Shown piece after piece: positions 18,872-27,708 of a stretch of 64,000 bases of DNA (positions are counted from its first letter, which is position 1; every line of letters begins with the position of its first letter). The notes under the pieces are model-generated. The model saw only the letters and a list, made by a program, of their open reading frames with translations. It did no database searches and was not told the origin of the DNA. Location: contig NZ_CBDIPG010000002.1 in assembly GCF_965283645.1 (NCBI RefSeq), forward strand, positions 1-64,000. The letters are read 5' to 3'. Source of the stretch: Kordia sp965283645. Its GTDB lineage: Bacteria; Bacteroidota; Bacteroidia; Flavobacteriales; Flavobacteriaceae. The position numbers and the translations under genes were made by a program.

Positions 18872-19756
18872 ATGAAAACCAATCTTATGAGAAAATCATT
18901 TTACGTCGGTATTTTAAGTCTTTTTATCTTGCTAACTTATGCCTGCTCGGAAGATAATGACACAATTCTTTCTTCATCACCAACAGATGAAACAACAGTA
19001 GAAGCAAAAACGATGCTAAATGTTTCGTATGGTGCCGATAGCAATCAAGTATATGATATTTATTTACCTCAAAATAGGACACTTACCACCAAAGTGATGA
19101 TTTTTGTGCATGGTGGTGGTTGGACATCGGGTGATAAATCGGATATGTCAACGTTTATAGAATTAATGCAAACTGACTTGCCTGAGTATGCAGTTGTGAA
19201 TGTAAATTACCGTTTGGCAAATAATACAACTTCTCCTTTTCCAATGCAATTGGAAGATATTACAGCAATTATTAATGATTTAAAAGCACGAAACGAAGAA
19301 TATATTATTTCGGAAGATTACGGTTTTTTAGGGACGAGTGCTGGCGCGCATTTATCCATGCTTTGGAGTTATGATTACGATACACAAGGTGACGTAAATA
19401 TGGTGGCAAGTATTGTTGGACCTACCAATTTGGCTGATCAAGCATATTTGGATAATGCCGATCCTACAATTCAAGCGTATATAAATTTATTGGGAATTGA
19501 TTTGGTAATTCCATTTTTAGAAAGCTTTAGTCCTTTACACAAAGTAACTGCCGACGCGCCGCCAACTATTTTATTTTATGGTGGACAAGATCCGTTGATT
19601 CCGAATTCACAAGGAATGGACTTGAGTGATAAATTGTCTGTTTTAGGTGTAACACATAGTTTTACTTTTTATCCAAATGAAGCACATGGCTGGGTTGGAC
19701 CAAATGCTACTGATACGTGGAATCGATTTAAAACGTTTGTTGCGGAGCATCATTAG
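18872..19756 (+). CDS. Alpha/beta-hydrolase (esterase/lipase) lipoprotein
   Basis: A 294-residue protein; a second ATG at 18887 (MRKSFYVG) may be the real start. The signal ends LLTYAC, so it is likely a lipoprotein. The hydrolase domain has the oxyanion motif FVHGGGW, the nucleophile in GTSAGAH, an aspartate in GGQDPLIP and a histidine in NEAHGW, in the order of the BD-FAE/hormone-sensitive lipase-like esterases. It probably hydrolyses small esters or acetylated sugars at the cell surface. Confidence 0.85.
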   Translation: MKTNLMRKSFYVGILSLFILLTYACSEDNDTILSSSPTDETTVEAKTMLNVSYGADSNQVYDIYLPQNRTLTTKVMIFVHGGGWTSGDKSDMSTFIELMQTDLPEYAVVNVNYRLANNTTSPFPMQLEDITAIINDLKARNEEYIISEDYGFLGTSAGAHLSMLWSYDYDTQGDVNMVASIVGPTNLADQAYLDNADPTIQAYINLLGIDLVIPFLESFSPLHKVTADAPPTILFYGGQDPLIPNSQGMDLSDKLSVLGVTHSFTFYPNEAHGWVGPNATDTWNRFKTFVAEHH

Positions 19757-19828
19757 GTAAAAAAATCAATGATTTAAAGATTGAATAATTAAAAGAATAT
19801 TATTCTGTAACTAAAAACATTTCTATTT

Positions 19829-19857
19829 CGTCATGCTGAACTTGATTCAGCATCTCA
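19829..19857 (+). repeat. Short intergenic repeat sharing the TGCTGAACTTGATTC core
   Basis: The 15 bases at 19834-19848 are identical to 94-108 in repeat copy A. They are followed here by AGCATCT, which makes an imperfect palindrome with TGCTGAA. It lies in a gene-free 194-base gap that holds nothing else I can name. Confidence 0.5.
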
Positions 19858-19950
19858 CAAATTGTTCTTTATTTTGAGAATAAATCTATGGTAAACTGCA
19901 ACAAATTCTGAAAATGATCGTCTATATAGTATCATCATCAATCAAAAACC

Positions 19951-20919
19951 ATGAAAAAATTAATATTAACCACCATTGTACTCTTTTGGTGCTTTGCAAA
20001 TTTGCAAGCTACGGAAGACGACACTTCGGTCGAAATTCTGTTTCCAGAAGCAGAGTTTTTAAACCAGTATACAGCGCGAATTCCATTTAAAATTGTAGAT
20101 CAGCTTATTGTTGTAGAAGCTGAATTTTTGAATCAAAAAGGTGATTTTATCATTGATACAGGTTCAGAAACGTTAATCTTAAACAAAAATCATTTCCCTA
20201 AAGGACAACGACTTACGAAGAAAAAAACACAAACGACTGGCATTACACGAATTATTGACCAACCGTATGAACGAAAGTTGAGCGAGTTTATTCTATCTAC
20301 ATTCAGTCTAAAAAATAAAAAGTCGGACGTCATTGATTTGTCACATATCGAAAAAAGTAAAAAAATGCATTTATTAGGTATTATTGGATATAATATTTTG
20401 AAAGATTACGAGGTTTTTGTCGATTTATATCTGAATCAAATTACACTTTCCAAAGTTGATAAACACGGAAATAAATACGATGATAAAGTCTACGCAGAAA
20501 CCATTTCTGATAGTTTAGATTTTGAATTGAAAAAACATACAATTGTCGTTTCGGGAACGATTAATAAACAAAAAGTGCGATTTGCCTTAGATACAGGTGC
20601 AGAATTCAATCAGCTCAATAAAAATAGTCACAAAAATATCTTGGAAAAATTTCGTCCGATGCGTACATTGTCGTTAGTTGGAGCTGGAAATAGAAAAATT
20701 AAGGTTTTGGCAGGAAAATTGTATAATTTCCGAATGAGCGAAACACAAGGAGTTGGACCAATGTATACAATTGTTACAAATTTACGTAAAATGCGAGAAG
20801 CGTATGGAACTTCTGTTGACGGCGTTTTAGGTTACGAATTTTTAAAATACAAGCGTACGATCATCAATTATCAAAAACAAAAACTATATTTCATTAAATC
20901 ACCTATATTTAGACCTTGA
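19951..20919 (+). CDS. Two-domain retropepsin-like aspartyl protease family protein
   Basis: A 322-residue protein with a signal peptide (about 1-20). It has two pepsin-like half domains, each with an Asp-Thr-Gly: GDFIIDTGSETL near 66-77 and VRFALDTGAEFNQL near 210-223. Each is followed by a hydrophobic-Gly segment (LLGIIGYNIL; VDGVLGYEFL). This is the layout of bacterial clan AA proteases, which may act as a single-chain dimer in the periplasm. The stop codon overlaps the TTG start of the next gene. Confidence 0.8.
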   Translation: MKKLILTTIVLFWCFANLQATEDDTSVEILFPEAEFLNQYTARIPFKIVDQLIVVEAEFLNQKGDFIIDTGSETLILNKNHFPKGQRLTKKKTQTTGITRIIDQPYERKLSEFILSTFSLKNKKSDVIDLSHIEKSKKMHLLGIIGYNILKDYEVFVDLYLNQITLSKVDKHGNKYDDKVYAETISDSLDFELKKHTIVVSGTINKQKVRFALDTGAEFNQLNKNSHKNILEKFRPMRTLSLVGAGNRKIKVLAGKLYNFRMSETQGVGPMYTIVTNLRKMREAYGTSVDGVLGYEFLKYKRTIINYQKQKLYFIKSPIFRP

Positions 20920-21890
20920 AAAATAGCATACAACATATCATTTTTATCATACTATTTTGCGTGACTGCGACTGTATTTGCACAACATAAAACGACAAAAG
21001 GGTATCGCATGGATGGTGATGAAGTGGTTTTTACATTTGATAAACGCGATTATTTTGAAGTCACACATGGCGAAAGTCAAGAACGTACTTCCATTCATAA
21101 TTCAGATTTAATTATTAAAAATGTGGCGGTTTCTGGTCAATTTAACAATTGGGCAAAAGACAAATGGATAATGACGCAATTGGATGAAAACAGGTATGAA
21201 TTCCGTAAAAAAGTAGCTGATTTTGGTGATGAATTTTCATGGGAATTTAAATTTGTTATCAATGAGAATTATTGGGCTGAACCAGAAAAAAATATTGCAA
21301 ATATAGCTTCCGCGAAAGACAAATACGGAAAAGAGTTACATGTATACAATCTGAAAATGTACTCAGCTTTTGTTTCGGAAGATGGAAATACTTCTTTCTA
21401 CCTAGAAGGTCATGAAAATGCCGAAAAAGTGATTATAGCTGGTACATTTAATAAATGGAATGAAGATTTATTTCAGATGAAAAAAGTAGCTGATGGTTGG
21501 TACATTACACTTCAATTACGACCAGGAATCTATGAATATAAATTCATAATTGACGGCATGTGGATGCGTGATGAAGCCAATCCGAACAAGAAACGAAACG
21601 AATTTGGCGAATTCAATTCACTCGTTGAAGTCAAAGCGTATTACACCTTCAAACTTCATGGATATAAAAATGCTGAAAAAGTATTACTTTCTGGAACTTT
21701 CAACGATTGGTCTGAAGATGGTTTTGAAATGATAAAAACTGATTACGGTTGGAAATTTACCATCTTACTTTCTAGCGGAAAGCATCAATACAAATTTATC
21801 GTAGACAACAAATGGATGCTCGATCCTTCAAATCCTGTCAAAGAATACGATTACAAAGGTAATATCAATTCTGTTTGCATGGTTCGGTAA
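20916..21890 (+). CDS. Secreted protein with three glycogen-binding (CBM48/AMPK-type) domains
   Basis: A 324-residue protein starting at TTG that overlaps the protease stop (TTGA). A signal peptide to about residue 22 (VTATVFAQ) supports that start. Three tandem modules follow, each with a VxxxGxFNxW motif and a Y.YKFI.D..W ending: SGQFNNW, AGTFNKW, SGTFNDW. Such modules bind alpha-glucans. No catalytic domain is present. Coupling to the aspartyl protease suggests a joint envelope role that I cannot specify. Confidence 0.82.
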   Translation: MKNSIQHIIFIILFCVTATVFAQHKTTKGYRMDGDEVVFTFDKRDYFEVTHGESQERTSIHNSDLIIKNVAVSGQFNNWAKDKWIMTQLDENRYEFRKKVADFGDEFSWEFKFVINENYWAEPEKNIANIASAKDKYGKELHVYNLKMYSAFVSEDGNTSFYLEGHENAEKVIIAGTFNKWNEDLFQMKKVADGWYITLQLRPGIYEYKFIIDGMWMRDEANPNKKRNEFGEFNSLVEVKAYYTFKLHGYKNAEKVLLSGTFNDWSEDGFEMIKTDYGWKFTILLSSGKHQYKFIVDNKWMLDPSNPVKEYDYKGNINSVCMVR

Positions 21891-21999
21891 AACATATAAC
21901 TATCTGATTATATTGTAATTACACATTCGTTAATTTGATTTAGATATGTTTCCAAAATCTTACTACTCAATACTCTTATCTCCATACTTATAGAAAATA

Positions 22000-22031
22000 T
22001 TTGCGTAACCGAATAGTTACACTTATATTTG
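22000..22031 (+). promoter_or_regulatory. Bacteroidota promoter of the ArsR/SRPBCC operon
   Basis: TTTG (22000-22003) and TATATTTG (22024-22031) are separated by 20 bases, 23 bases ahead of the ATG. One palindromic operator sits between the boxes and another begins on the last base of the -7 box. Confidence 0.65.
22005..22020. promoter_or_regulatory. Operator copy 1 (GTAACCGAATAGTTAC)
   Basis: An imperfect palindrome with GTAAC/GTTAC arms lying in the promoter spacer. It differs from copy 2 at a single base. It is likely bound by the ArsR-type repressor encoded directly downstream. Confidence 0.6.
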
Positions 22032-22046
22032 TAACCGATTAGTTAC
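22031..22046. promoter_or_regulatory. Operator copy 2 (GTAACCGATTAGTTAC)
   Basis: The second copy starts 26 bases after the first and covers the expected transcription start. Binding here would block initiation, fitting autorepression. Confidence 0.6.
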
Positions 22047-22053
22047 ATAAATT

Positions 22054-22383
22054 ATGAGAAGAGATGTTTTTCAGGCTATTGCCGATCCTGTTCGCAGAGA
22101 TATCATTGAAATGTTAGCAGTTGAGTCGTTAACTATTAATGCTGTCGCAGAAAAATTTGACGTAAGTCGTCCTGCAATTTCAAAGCATTTAAAGATTTTG
22201 AAAGAATGTGATATTATCTCCATTGAGAAACAAGGAAGAGAACGATTTTGTACAATTCAGCCCAAAAAATTGATTCCTGCATTTTTGTGGATTGATCAAT
22301 ACAAACAGTTATGGGAAGATAAACTTGATAATTTCGAAAACTATTTACATCAATTACAATCTAAAAACAAAAAACATGAGTAA
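22054..22383 (+). CDS. ArsR-family winged-helix repressor (non-metal type)
   Basis: A 109-residue regulator. AIADPVRRDIIEMLA starts the winged helix, and VAEKFDVSRPAISKHLKILKE is the recognition helix of ArsR/SmtB proteins. There is no cysteine metal site. Members of this type are commonly paired with an SRPBCC (AHSA1) gene, as here: the next ATG lies eight bases inside this gene. Two palindromic operators in its promoter suggest autoregulation. Confidence 0.9.
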   Translation: MRRDVFQAIADPVRRDIIEMLAVESLTINAVAEKFDVSRPAISKHLKILKECDIISIEKQGRERFCTIQPKKLIPAFLWIDQYKQLWEDKLDNFENYLHQLQSKNKKHE

Positions 22384-22822
22384 TCTAGAAAATCGTACCA
22401 TTACTATAGAAAGAACTTTTAATGCTCCACTTTCACTGGTTTGGGAAGCGTGGACACAACCAGAACATATTGCTTCTTGGTGGGCACCAAATGGCGCAAA
22501 GCTTGATATTGTTGAACACAATTTTACCGTTGGTGGAAAGTGGAAATTTAGTATGCCTATGCCAAATGGAGGCGAATTTATCTCAGAAGGAACATATATA
22601 GAAATCATTCCGCAAGAAAAAATAGTATTTACGGCAGACTTTAAACCGATGACTGAAAATGTTGAAATTCATGTGCTTTTAAAAGCAGATGGCGATAAAA
22701 CAAACTTTACATTCCATTGTGTCCATGAAACAGAGGAATATTGCCGTCAGCAAGAAAAAATGGGCGTTTATAATGGTTGGGGAAGTGCTTTTGACCGATT
22801 GGAAGCTTTTGTAAACTCGTAA
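22376..22822 (+). CDS. SRPBCC (AHSA1/Hsp90 activator-like) domain protein
   Basis: The 148-residue product starts at the ATG at 22376; an earlier in-frame ATG lies deep inside the ArsR gene. TITIERTFNAPLSLVWEAWT, SWWAPNGAKLD and GGKWKFSMPMPNGGEF are typical of the AHSA1 helix-grip fold that holds a hydrophobic ligand. The C-terminus MGVYNGWGSAFDRLEAFV closes the pocket. Its ligand is unknown. It is translationally coupled to the repressor. Confidence 0.9.
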   Translation: MSNLENRTITIERTFNAPLSLVWEAWTQPEHIASWWAPNGAKLDIVEHNFTVGGKWKFSMPMPNGGEFISEGTYIEIIPQEKIVFTADFKPMTENVEIHVLLKADGDKTNFTFHCVHETEEYCRQQEKMGVYNGWGSAFDRLEAFVNS

Positions 22823-22910
22823 ATAATATAAAATCAAGGTAATTGAATTAGATTAAACCATTGCTTTTCATTTAACATTTTTTACCTAAAACGCTATTTT
22901 TCTATATTTT

Positions 22911-23056
22911 ATTTTCGTTTTCTTTGCTTGCCCAAAAGATACTTAAACAAGTTCAGCATAGGCTTCACAAAAGAAAAGGCACTTTTAGTTCACGCACTTA
23001 TATCCTTAAATTAAGATATTCATAAATGTAAACATTTCCAGAGGTGTTTTTAGCGG
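22911..23056 (-). repeat. Dispersed intergenic repeat, copy B (inverted)
   Basis: On the minus strand this reads AAAAACACCTCTGGAAA, then about 55 extra bases, then AAAAGTGCC, TTCTTTTGT, GAAGCCTATGCTGAACTTG and GCAAAGAAAACGAAAAT, matching copy A at 51-144. It fills most of the 337-base gap between the SRPBCC and thioredoxin genes; I see nothing else there except an AT-rich leader. Confidence 0.7.
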
Positions 23057-23159
23057 AAAAGGATAATACTGCGTTATTTATTGTACTTAACCGACTTTAA
23101 ATAAAATCATTTTTGTTTAATTATTTATATCTTGTTAACACATTAAAACAAACTTTATC

Positions 23160-23666
23160 ATGCATTTAAAATTAACACTTACAATCGTTTTTAGTTTCTT
23201 TATTTTAATTGGATACAGTCAAGATGGAGATGTTGCAAAAAAAGGGCAAGATGTTTCTAATGTTGTACTTACCATCGAAAACAATAAAAAAGTAACAGTA
23301 TCCGATTATAAAGGAAAAGTAATTTTTATCAACTTTTTTGCAAATTGGTGTCCACCATGTAAACTAGAAATGCCACATTTAGAAAAAGACGTTTGGCAAC
23401 ACTATAAAGACAATAAAAACTTTGTAATGCTTGCGTTTGGTCGTGGAGACGATTTGGCGAAAGTGCAAAAATTTAAAAAAGATTTTAATGTTACTTTTCC
23501 AATGTTTCCAGATGTTTCAAAAGCAATTTACAACAACTTCGCAACAAAATATATTCCAAGAAATTATATTATAAAAGATGGAAAAATAGTCTATGCTTCT
23601 ACAGGATTTAAAGAAGGTGAATTTAAGGAAATGGTTGAGTTTTTAGGTACACTTTTAAAAGAATAA
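23160..23666 (+). CDS. TlpA/ResA-like periplasmic thioredoxin
   Basis: A 168-residue protein with a signal peptide to about residue 20 (LIGYSQ). The thioredoxin fold carries FFANWCPPCKLEMPHL, a CPPC redox motif, and a cis-proline at KYIPRNYII. Such proteins reduce disulfides or thioethers in the envelope, for example in cytochrome c maturation. It lies 65 bases ahead of an unknown membrane protein. Confidence 0.88.
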   Translation: MHLKLTLTIVFSFFILIGYSQDGDVAKKGQDVSNVVLTIENNKKVTVSDYKGKVIFINFFANWCPPCKLEMPHLEKDVWQHYKDNKNFVMLAFGRGDDLAKVQKFKKDFNVTFPMFPDVSKAIYNNFATKYIPRNYIIKDGKIVYASTGFKEGEFKEMVEFLGTLLKE

Positions 23667-23731
23667 AGTATATTCGCATTCATGAATTCCTCTCATTTTA
23701 ATTATTTTATAATCTTACACATAACAATTTT

Positions 23732-24514
23732 ATGGAGAAAAAGTACACCGTAGAAGGAACATATCAAGTTAACAACGGAGAAGAAAAAGAATTTAGTTTC
23801 GATTATACAAACTCGGAAGAAAATGTTGAAAATAACAACAAACTTCTGCAAATTTTAGACAAACCTTATAAACTTATTTTACAAGGTGGAAAACATGGTG
23901 TAAAAGGTGTTAGACGCTTTTTTTCTATCGTTTTTCTATTCTTAATTGCAAATCTGTGTATGGTTATTTATGCCATAAACAGAATGGTTGTGAGTGGTTT
24001 CGGCTTTGGAAAATCGTTTATGCTTGTTGTTATTTTTTTGGCAGGAATTGGATTTACCATTTATGCAGGTTACCGAACATATCAATACGTTGTCATTGAC
24101 ACAATGCGTGTGATTTATGAGAATAGCACTTCCCTATTTCAGAAAATTAGTGACTTAGTCATTGGTAATGTTGAAAAGCTATTTACTGGAAAAAAAGATG
24201 TAAAACAATCTGACTTGAAGAAAGCATTAAATTTCAGTAAAATGGTACATCAAAAATATCAAAAAGTGCCACGATTTATTCGCAAAGGAATGATTATGGT
24301 ATTGAAAAAAGTGCCTTTTGTAGGCATGTTAGTTGATTTGCAAGAAGATATCAACTCTGGAAATAATTCCGTTGCAAGCGCAAAATTATATACCAAAGTA
24401 GATAGTTTTATTTCGGGAACTGTTTTTGGAAATAATAATACGAAATGGGTTTTGTGGTTGTTGCCACTAAATATACTTTTAATGTACTTATTTATTCGTT
24501 GGAAAATTGGATAA
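23732..24514 (+). CDS. Unknown membrane protein
   Basis: I do not recognise this 260-residue protein. Residues 1-60 are polar (a GTYQVNNGEEKEFSFDYT beta-like stretch). Two membrane helices follow (about 67-85 and 95-116), then a long amphipathic helical segment with many Lys and Val, and a final membrane helix near 240-257. It could span or line the inner membrane. It is 21 bases ahead of the next unknown gene and probably shares its transcript. Confidence 0.6.
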   Translation: MEKKYTVEGTYQVNNGEEKEFSFDYTNSEENVENNNKLLQILDKPYKLILQGGKHGVKGVRRFFSIVFLFLIANLCMVIYAINRMVVSGFGFGKSFMLVVIFLAGIGFTIYAGYRTYQYVVIDTMRVIYENSTSLFQKISDLVIGNVEKLFTGKKDVKQSDLKKALNFSKMVHQKYQKVPRFIRKGMIMVLKKVPFVGMLVDLQEDINSGNNSVASAKLYTKVDSFISGTVFGNNNTKWVLWLLPLNILLMYLFIRWKIG

Positions 24515-24535
24515 ACCTCTTAAAACAAATCAATT

Positions 24536-25021
24536 ATGAATCTAATTTCAATTAAAGAAAAACTACAAACAAAGTCAATTTTACATGACGATTCAGTTAT
24601 TATAGAAGATATGCCGTCTGTTATTGGATATGACAAACAATTTAGATGGAGTTGGATGGCAACACAATTGAATACCTTTTTTGTTGCTTCTGATTGTGGA
24701 AATACGCCAATTACTAAAAAGTTTATTGAAGAGCATTTAAAATCGTCATTTACATATACCAAATATGCGTATAATGGTTGGCCAAGAGGTTTACAATCTG
24801 GTGTAGGTGTGATTAGTATTTTGATTTCGGATACCATTACGGAAGAAGCCAAAACCTATTGTAAAAAGCTACAATCTGGTAAAAAATGGGCCGCTTTTAC
24901 CATTCCTGTTGTGATTGATAGCAACACAAAAGAAGTTTTCTTTTTTGATAAAAAACCAATGTGGGGACGAATTTACTTTCCGTATTTTGAAAAGATAATT
25001 AAAGAGTTGACTTCAAAATGA
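24536..25021 (+). CDS. Conserved-looking cytoplasmic protein of unknown function
   Basis: A 161-residue soluble protein with no signal. Visible features are FRWSWMATQLNTFFVASDCG, an aromatic YAYNGWPRGLQSG segment and a hydrophobic GVISILISD strand. The regular mix of strands and helices suggests a folded alpha/beta domain. I cannot assign a family. It follows the membrane protein with a 21-base gap. Confidence 0.6.
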   Translation: MNLISIKEKLQTKSILHDDSVIIEDMPSVIGYDKQFRWSWMATQLNTFFVASDCGNTPITKKFIEEHLKSSFTYTKYAYNGWPRGLQSGVGVISILISDTITEEAKTYCKKLQSGKKWAAFTIPVVIDSNTKEVFFFDKKPMWGRIYFPYFEKIIKELTSK

Positions 25022-25122
25022 TAAATTGTTGAATGTTTAATCCTCATAAATTCAATTTACACTAACACTTTCAACTTCTTATAATTCCTGCCACTCCTAA
25101 GTTTCAAATAATTCACGGAATC

Positions 25123-25179
25123 ATGGGTTGGTTCATTATTTTTTCCTTTCTGATTATACTACCTTGGTTTTATTATTAA
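25123..25179 (+). CDS. Possible 18-residue hydrophobic peptide
   Basis: A short frame reads MGWFIIFSFLIILPWFYY, a single membrane-helix-like peptide. No clear ribosome binding site is seen. It lies 17 bases ahead of the GG-leader peptide. It may be a chance frame in AT-rich DNA. Confidence 0.2.
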   Translation: MGWFIIFSFLIILPWFYY

Positions 25180-25196
25180 CTTTAAAATCATGTATC

Positions 25197-25283
25197 ATGT
25201 TAGAAAAATTAAAGAAATTTGAAATCAAGAACTCAAGTACAATTCTAGGCGGACTTTATCCTAAAAAGAAAGTTATAGAATAA
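25197..25283 (+). CDS. Small double-glycine leader peptide (28 residues)
   Basis: The frame reads MLEKLKKFEIKNSSTILGG followed by a nine-residue basic tail. The leader has the L..F.I.......GG pattern of peptides cleaved by PCAT/C39 peptidase-transporters. The tail has no cysteine, so it could be a signal or bacteriocin-like peptide or a decayed precursor. No transporter or modifying enzyme is near. Apart from this and the 18-residue frame, the 308-base gap here holds only a terminator. Confidence 0.4.
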   Translation: MLEKLKKFEIKNSSTILGGLYPKKKVIE

Positions 25284-25292
25284 AATTAAAAA

Positions 25293-25320
25293 AGCCGTTT
25301 CAATACATTTTGAAACGGCT
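25293..25320 (-). terminator. Hairpin terminator after the helicase gene
   Basis: AGCCGTTTCA and TGAAACGGCT form a perfect 10-base stem with an eight-base loop. On the minus strand a T run follows (the As at 25283-25292), so it mainly serves the helicase gene. It may also end the short plus-strand transcript. Confidence 0.75.
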
Positions 25321-25329
25321 ATTTGAGTC

Positions 25330-27669
25330 TTATTTTAAAATTTTCAGTTTTGCAAAACGCAATAATAGCTTTTTGATTCCGCCAACTTGAAATTTAATTT
25401 CTGCTTTTTTATCGCCACCAACACCTTCTATTCGTAAAATTTCTCCACGACCAAATCGTGTGTGTTCTACTTTAGTACCTGACGCTAAATCACCGTCAAA
25501 TAAACCTGGACTTGGTGAATCACTTTCTGAAGTTTGTGGTTTTAGCTTACGCAACTTTCTAATTTGCTCAGGTGAAGGACTTCCAACAACTGGCGGTCGA
25601 CCCGATTTTGGTTTCTGTAAACGCAACTTACTTTTATCTACTTCGCCAAAAATATCATTATCAATCAATGGTTTAAATCTGTAACTATCAATTGGCGTAA
25701 TGTAGTCTAAATATTTTTCGTCAATTTCTTCAATAAATCTGCTTGGTTCTGCATCCGTTAATTTTCCCCAACGATACCTACTTTGCGCATATGTTAAGTA
25801 TGCTTGTTTTTCGGCTCGCGTCAAGGCTACGTAAAACAAACGGCGTTCTTCTTCCAATTCACTACGCGAACTCATACTCATTCCAGAAGGAAACAAATCT
25901 TCTTCCATTCCCACAATGTACACGTATGGAAATTCCAATCCTTTTGCCAAGTGAATTGTCATTAACGCAACTCTATCATCATCACCTTTATCATTGTCCA
26001 AATCGGTTGCCAGTGCAACATCTTCTAAAAATTCTGCCAACGCACCACGCGCATCTGCGACTTCAATTTGTCCTTCCACAAAATCTTTGATACCATTGAG
26101 TAATTCCTCAATATTTTCAATTCGTGCAATTCCTTCAGGCGTTCCATCTTTCTTGAGTTCTTGAACTAATCCCGTTTTTTTAGTAATATGTGCAGTTAAT
26201 TCGAAAGCATTCGAACCTTCATTCATAATTTGAAAACTTCGAATCATCATCACAAAGTTTTCTAATTTTGTTTTTGTTCCAGAATTTATTTTCAGATCGA
26301 TTTTAGAAATATTTTCCATCACTTCAAACATAGATCGTCCGTAATGCTTGGCGGCAACAACGAGTTTGTCAATTGTAGTTTGACCAATTCCACGTGCAGG
26401 ATAATTAATAACACGCTTTAAACTTTCTTCATCTTTCGGATTCACAATAAGTCGTAAATACGCCAAAACATCTTTTACTTCTTTACGTTGATAGAATGAC
26501 AAACCTCCGTAAATACGATACGGAATGTCACGCTTTCGCAACGCGTCTTCCATGGCTCTCGATTGTGCGTTGGTACGATATAATATGGCAAATTCACCGT
26601 TGTGCAATTGTTCGCGCATTTTGGTTTCAAAAATTGAACCTGCTACAAATCGTCCTTCTTCACTATCTGTTACACTTCTGTTTACCTTTATTTTTCCTCC
26701 TTCATCATTTGCTGTCCAAACAACTTTATCCAATCGTGTTTTGTTATGTTCGATGACAGAATTTGCCGCTTCAACGATATTTTTTGTTGAACGATAATTT
26801 TGTTCCAATCGATACATTTCAACATTTTCATAATCTTTTTGGAAATTTAAGATATTGTTGATGTTTGCACCACGAAACGCATAAATACTTTGTGAATCGT
26901 CTCCAACTACACAAATGTTCTGAAAACGATCGGCTAATGCTTTTACAATCAGGTATTGTGAATGGTTTGTATCTTGGTACTCATCTACCAATATATAACG
27001 GAAACGATCTTGATATTTTGCCAATACATCTGGAAAACGATTTAACAACTCATTGGTTCTCAACAACAAATCATCAAAATCCATTGCACCAGCTTTAAAA
27101 CAACGATCTACATATTCTTTGTAAATTTCGCCCATTCTTGGACGTTTCGCCATAGCATCCGCTTCCACTAATTCAGCATCGTTATAATACGCTCTCACAG
27201 TAATTAAACTGTTTTTAAACGAAGAAATACGCGATCTAACTTGCTTGTATTTATAAATGTCTTTATCAAGTTGCATTTCCTTGATTATGGAACGAATTAG
27301 ACGTTCAGAATCTTGCGTATCATAAATTGTAAAATTGCTTGGATATCCGAGTTTATCCGCTTCAAAACGAAGAATTTTTGCAAAAATGGAATGAAAAGTT
27401 CCCATCCATAAATTTTTTGCTTCGCTTCCACCCACAATATCTGCAATACGCTTTTTCATTTCACGTGCTGCTTTGTTGGTAAATGTTAGCGATAGTATAT
27501 TAAACGCGTCTATTCCTTGACTCATTAAATACGCAATTCGATACGTAAGTACTCTTGTTTTTCCTGAACCTGCACCAGCTATGACCATTAACGCTCCATC
27601 TTTGTGAAGTGTTGGCGCTCGTTGCGCGTCATTTAGCTGATTTATATAGTGATGAATGTCTTGCTGCAT
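25330..27669 (-). CDS. UvrD/PcrA-type ATP-dependent DNA helicase
   Basis: A 779-residue superfamily 1A helicase. Motifs in order: Q motif LNDAQRAP, Walker A VIAGAGSGKTRVL, LSLTFTNKAAREMKKR, Walker B ILVDEYQDTN, VVGDDSQSIYAFRGA, LEQNYRSTKNI, VALMTIHLAKGLEFPYV and FYVALTRAEK. The C-terminus has the Tudor-like GTKVEHTRFGRGEIL of PcrA. It unwinds DNA in repair and in replication-conflict handling. It stands alone with its own promoter and terminator. Confidence 0.93.
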   Translation of the reverse strand: MQQDIHHYINQLNDAQRAPTLHKDGALMVIAGAGSGKTRVLTYRIAYLMSQGIDAFNILSLTFTNKAAREMKKRIADIVGGSEAKNLWMGTFHSIFAKILRFEADKLGYPSNFTIYDTQDSERLIRSIIKEMQLDKDIYKYKQVRSRISSFKNSLITVRAYYNDAELVEADAMAKRPRMGEIYKEYVDRCFKAGAMDFDDLLLRTNELLNRFPDVLAKYQDRFRYILVDEYQDTNHSQYLIVKALADRFQNICVVGDDSQSIYAFRGANINNILNFQKDYENVEMYRLEQNYRSTKNIVEAANSVIEHNKTRLDKVVWTANDEGGKIKVNRSVTDSEEGRFVAGSIFETKMREQLHNGEFAILYRTNAQSRAMEDALRKRDIPYRIYGGLSFYQRKEVKDVLAYLRLIVNPKDEESLKRVINYPARGIGQTTIDKLVVAAKHYGRSMFEVMENISKIDLKINSGTKTKLENFVMMIRSFQIMNEGSNAFELTAHITKKTGLVQELKKDGTPEGIARIENIEELLNGIKDFVEGQIEVADARGALAEFLEDVALATDLDNDKGDDDRVALMTIHLAKGLEFPYVYIVGMEEDLFPSGMSMSSRSELEEERRLFYVALTRAEKQAYLTYAQSRYRWGKLTDAEPSRFIEEIDEKYLDYITPIDSYRFKPLIDNDIFGEVDKSKLRLQKPKSGRPPVVGSPSPEQIRKLRKLKPQTSESDSPSPGLFDGDLASGTKVEHTRFGRGEILRIEGVGGDKKAEIKFQVGGIKKLLLRFAKLKILK

Positions 27670-27677
27670 AATTGTTC

Positions 27678-27708
27678 CAAAAATAAAACACTCAACTCGC
27701 TATTACAA
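27678..27708 (-). promoter_or_regulatory. Bacteroidota promoter for the helicase gene
   Basis: On the minus strand TTG (27708-27706) and TATTTTTG (27685-27678) are separated by 20 bases, nine bases ahead of the start codon. Confidence 0.5.
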
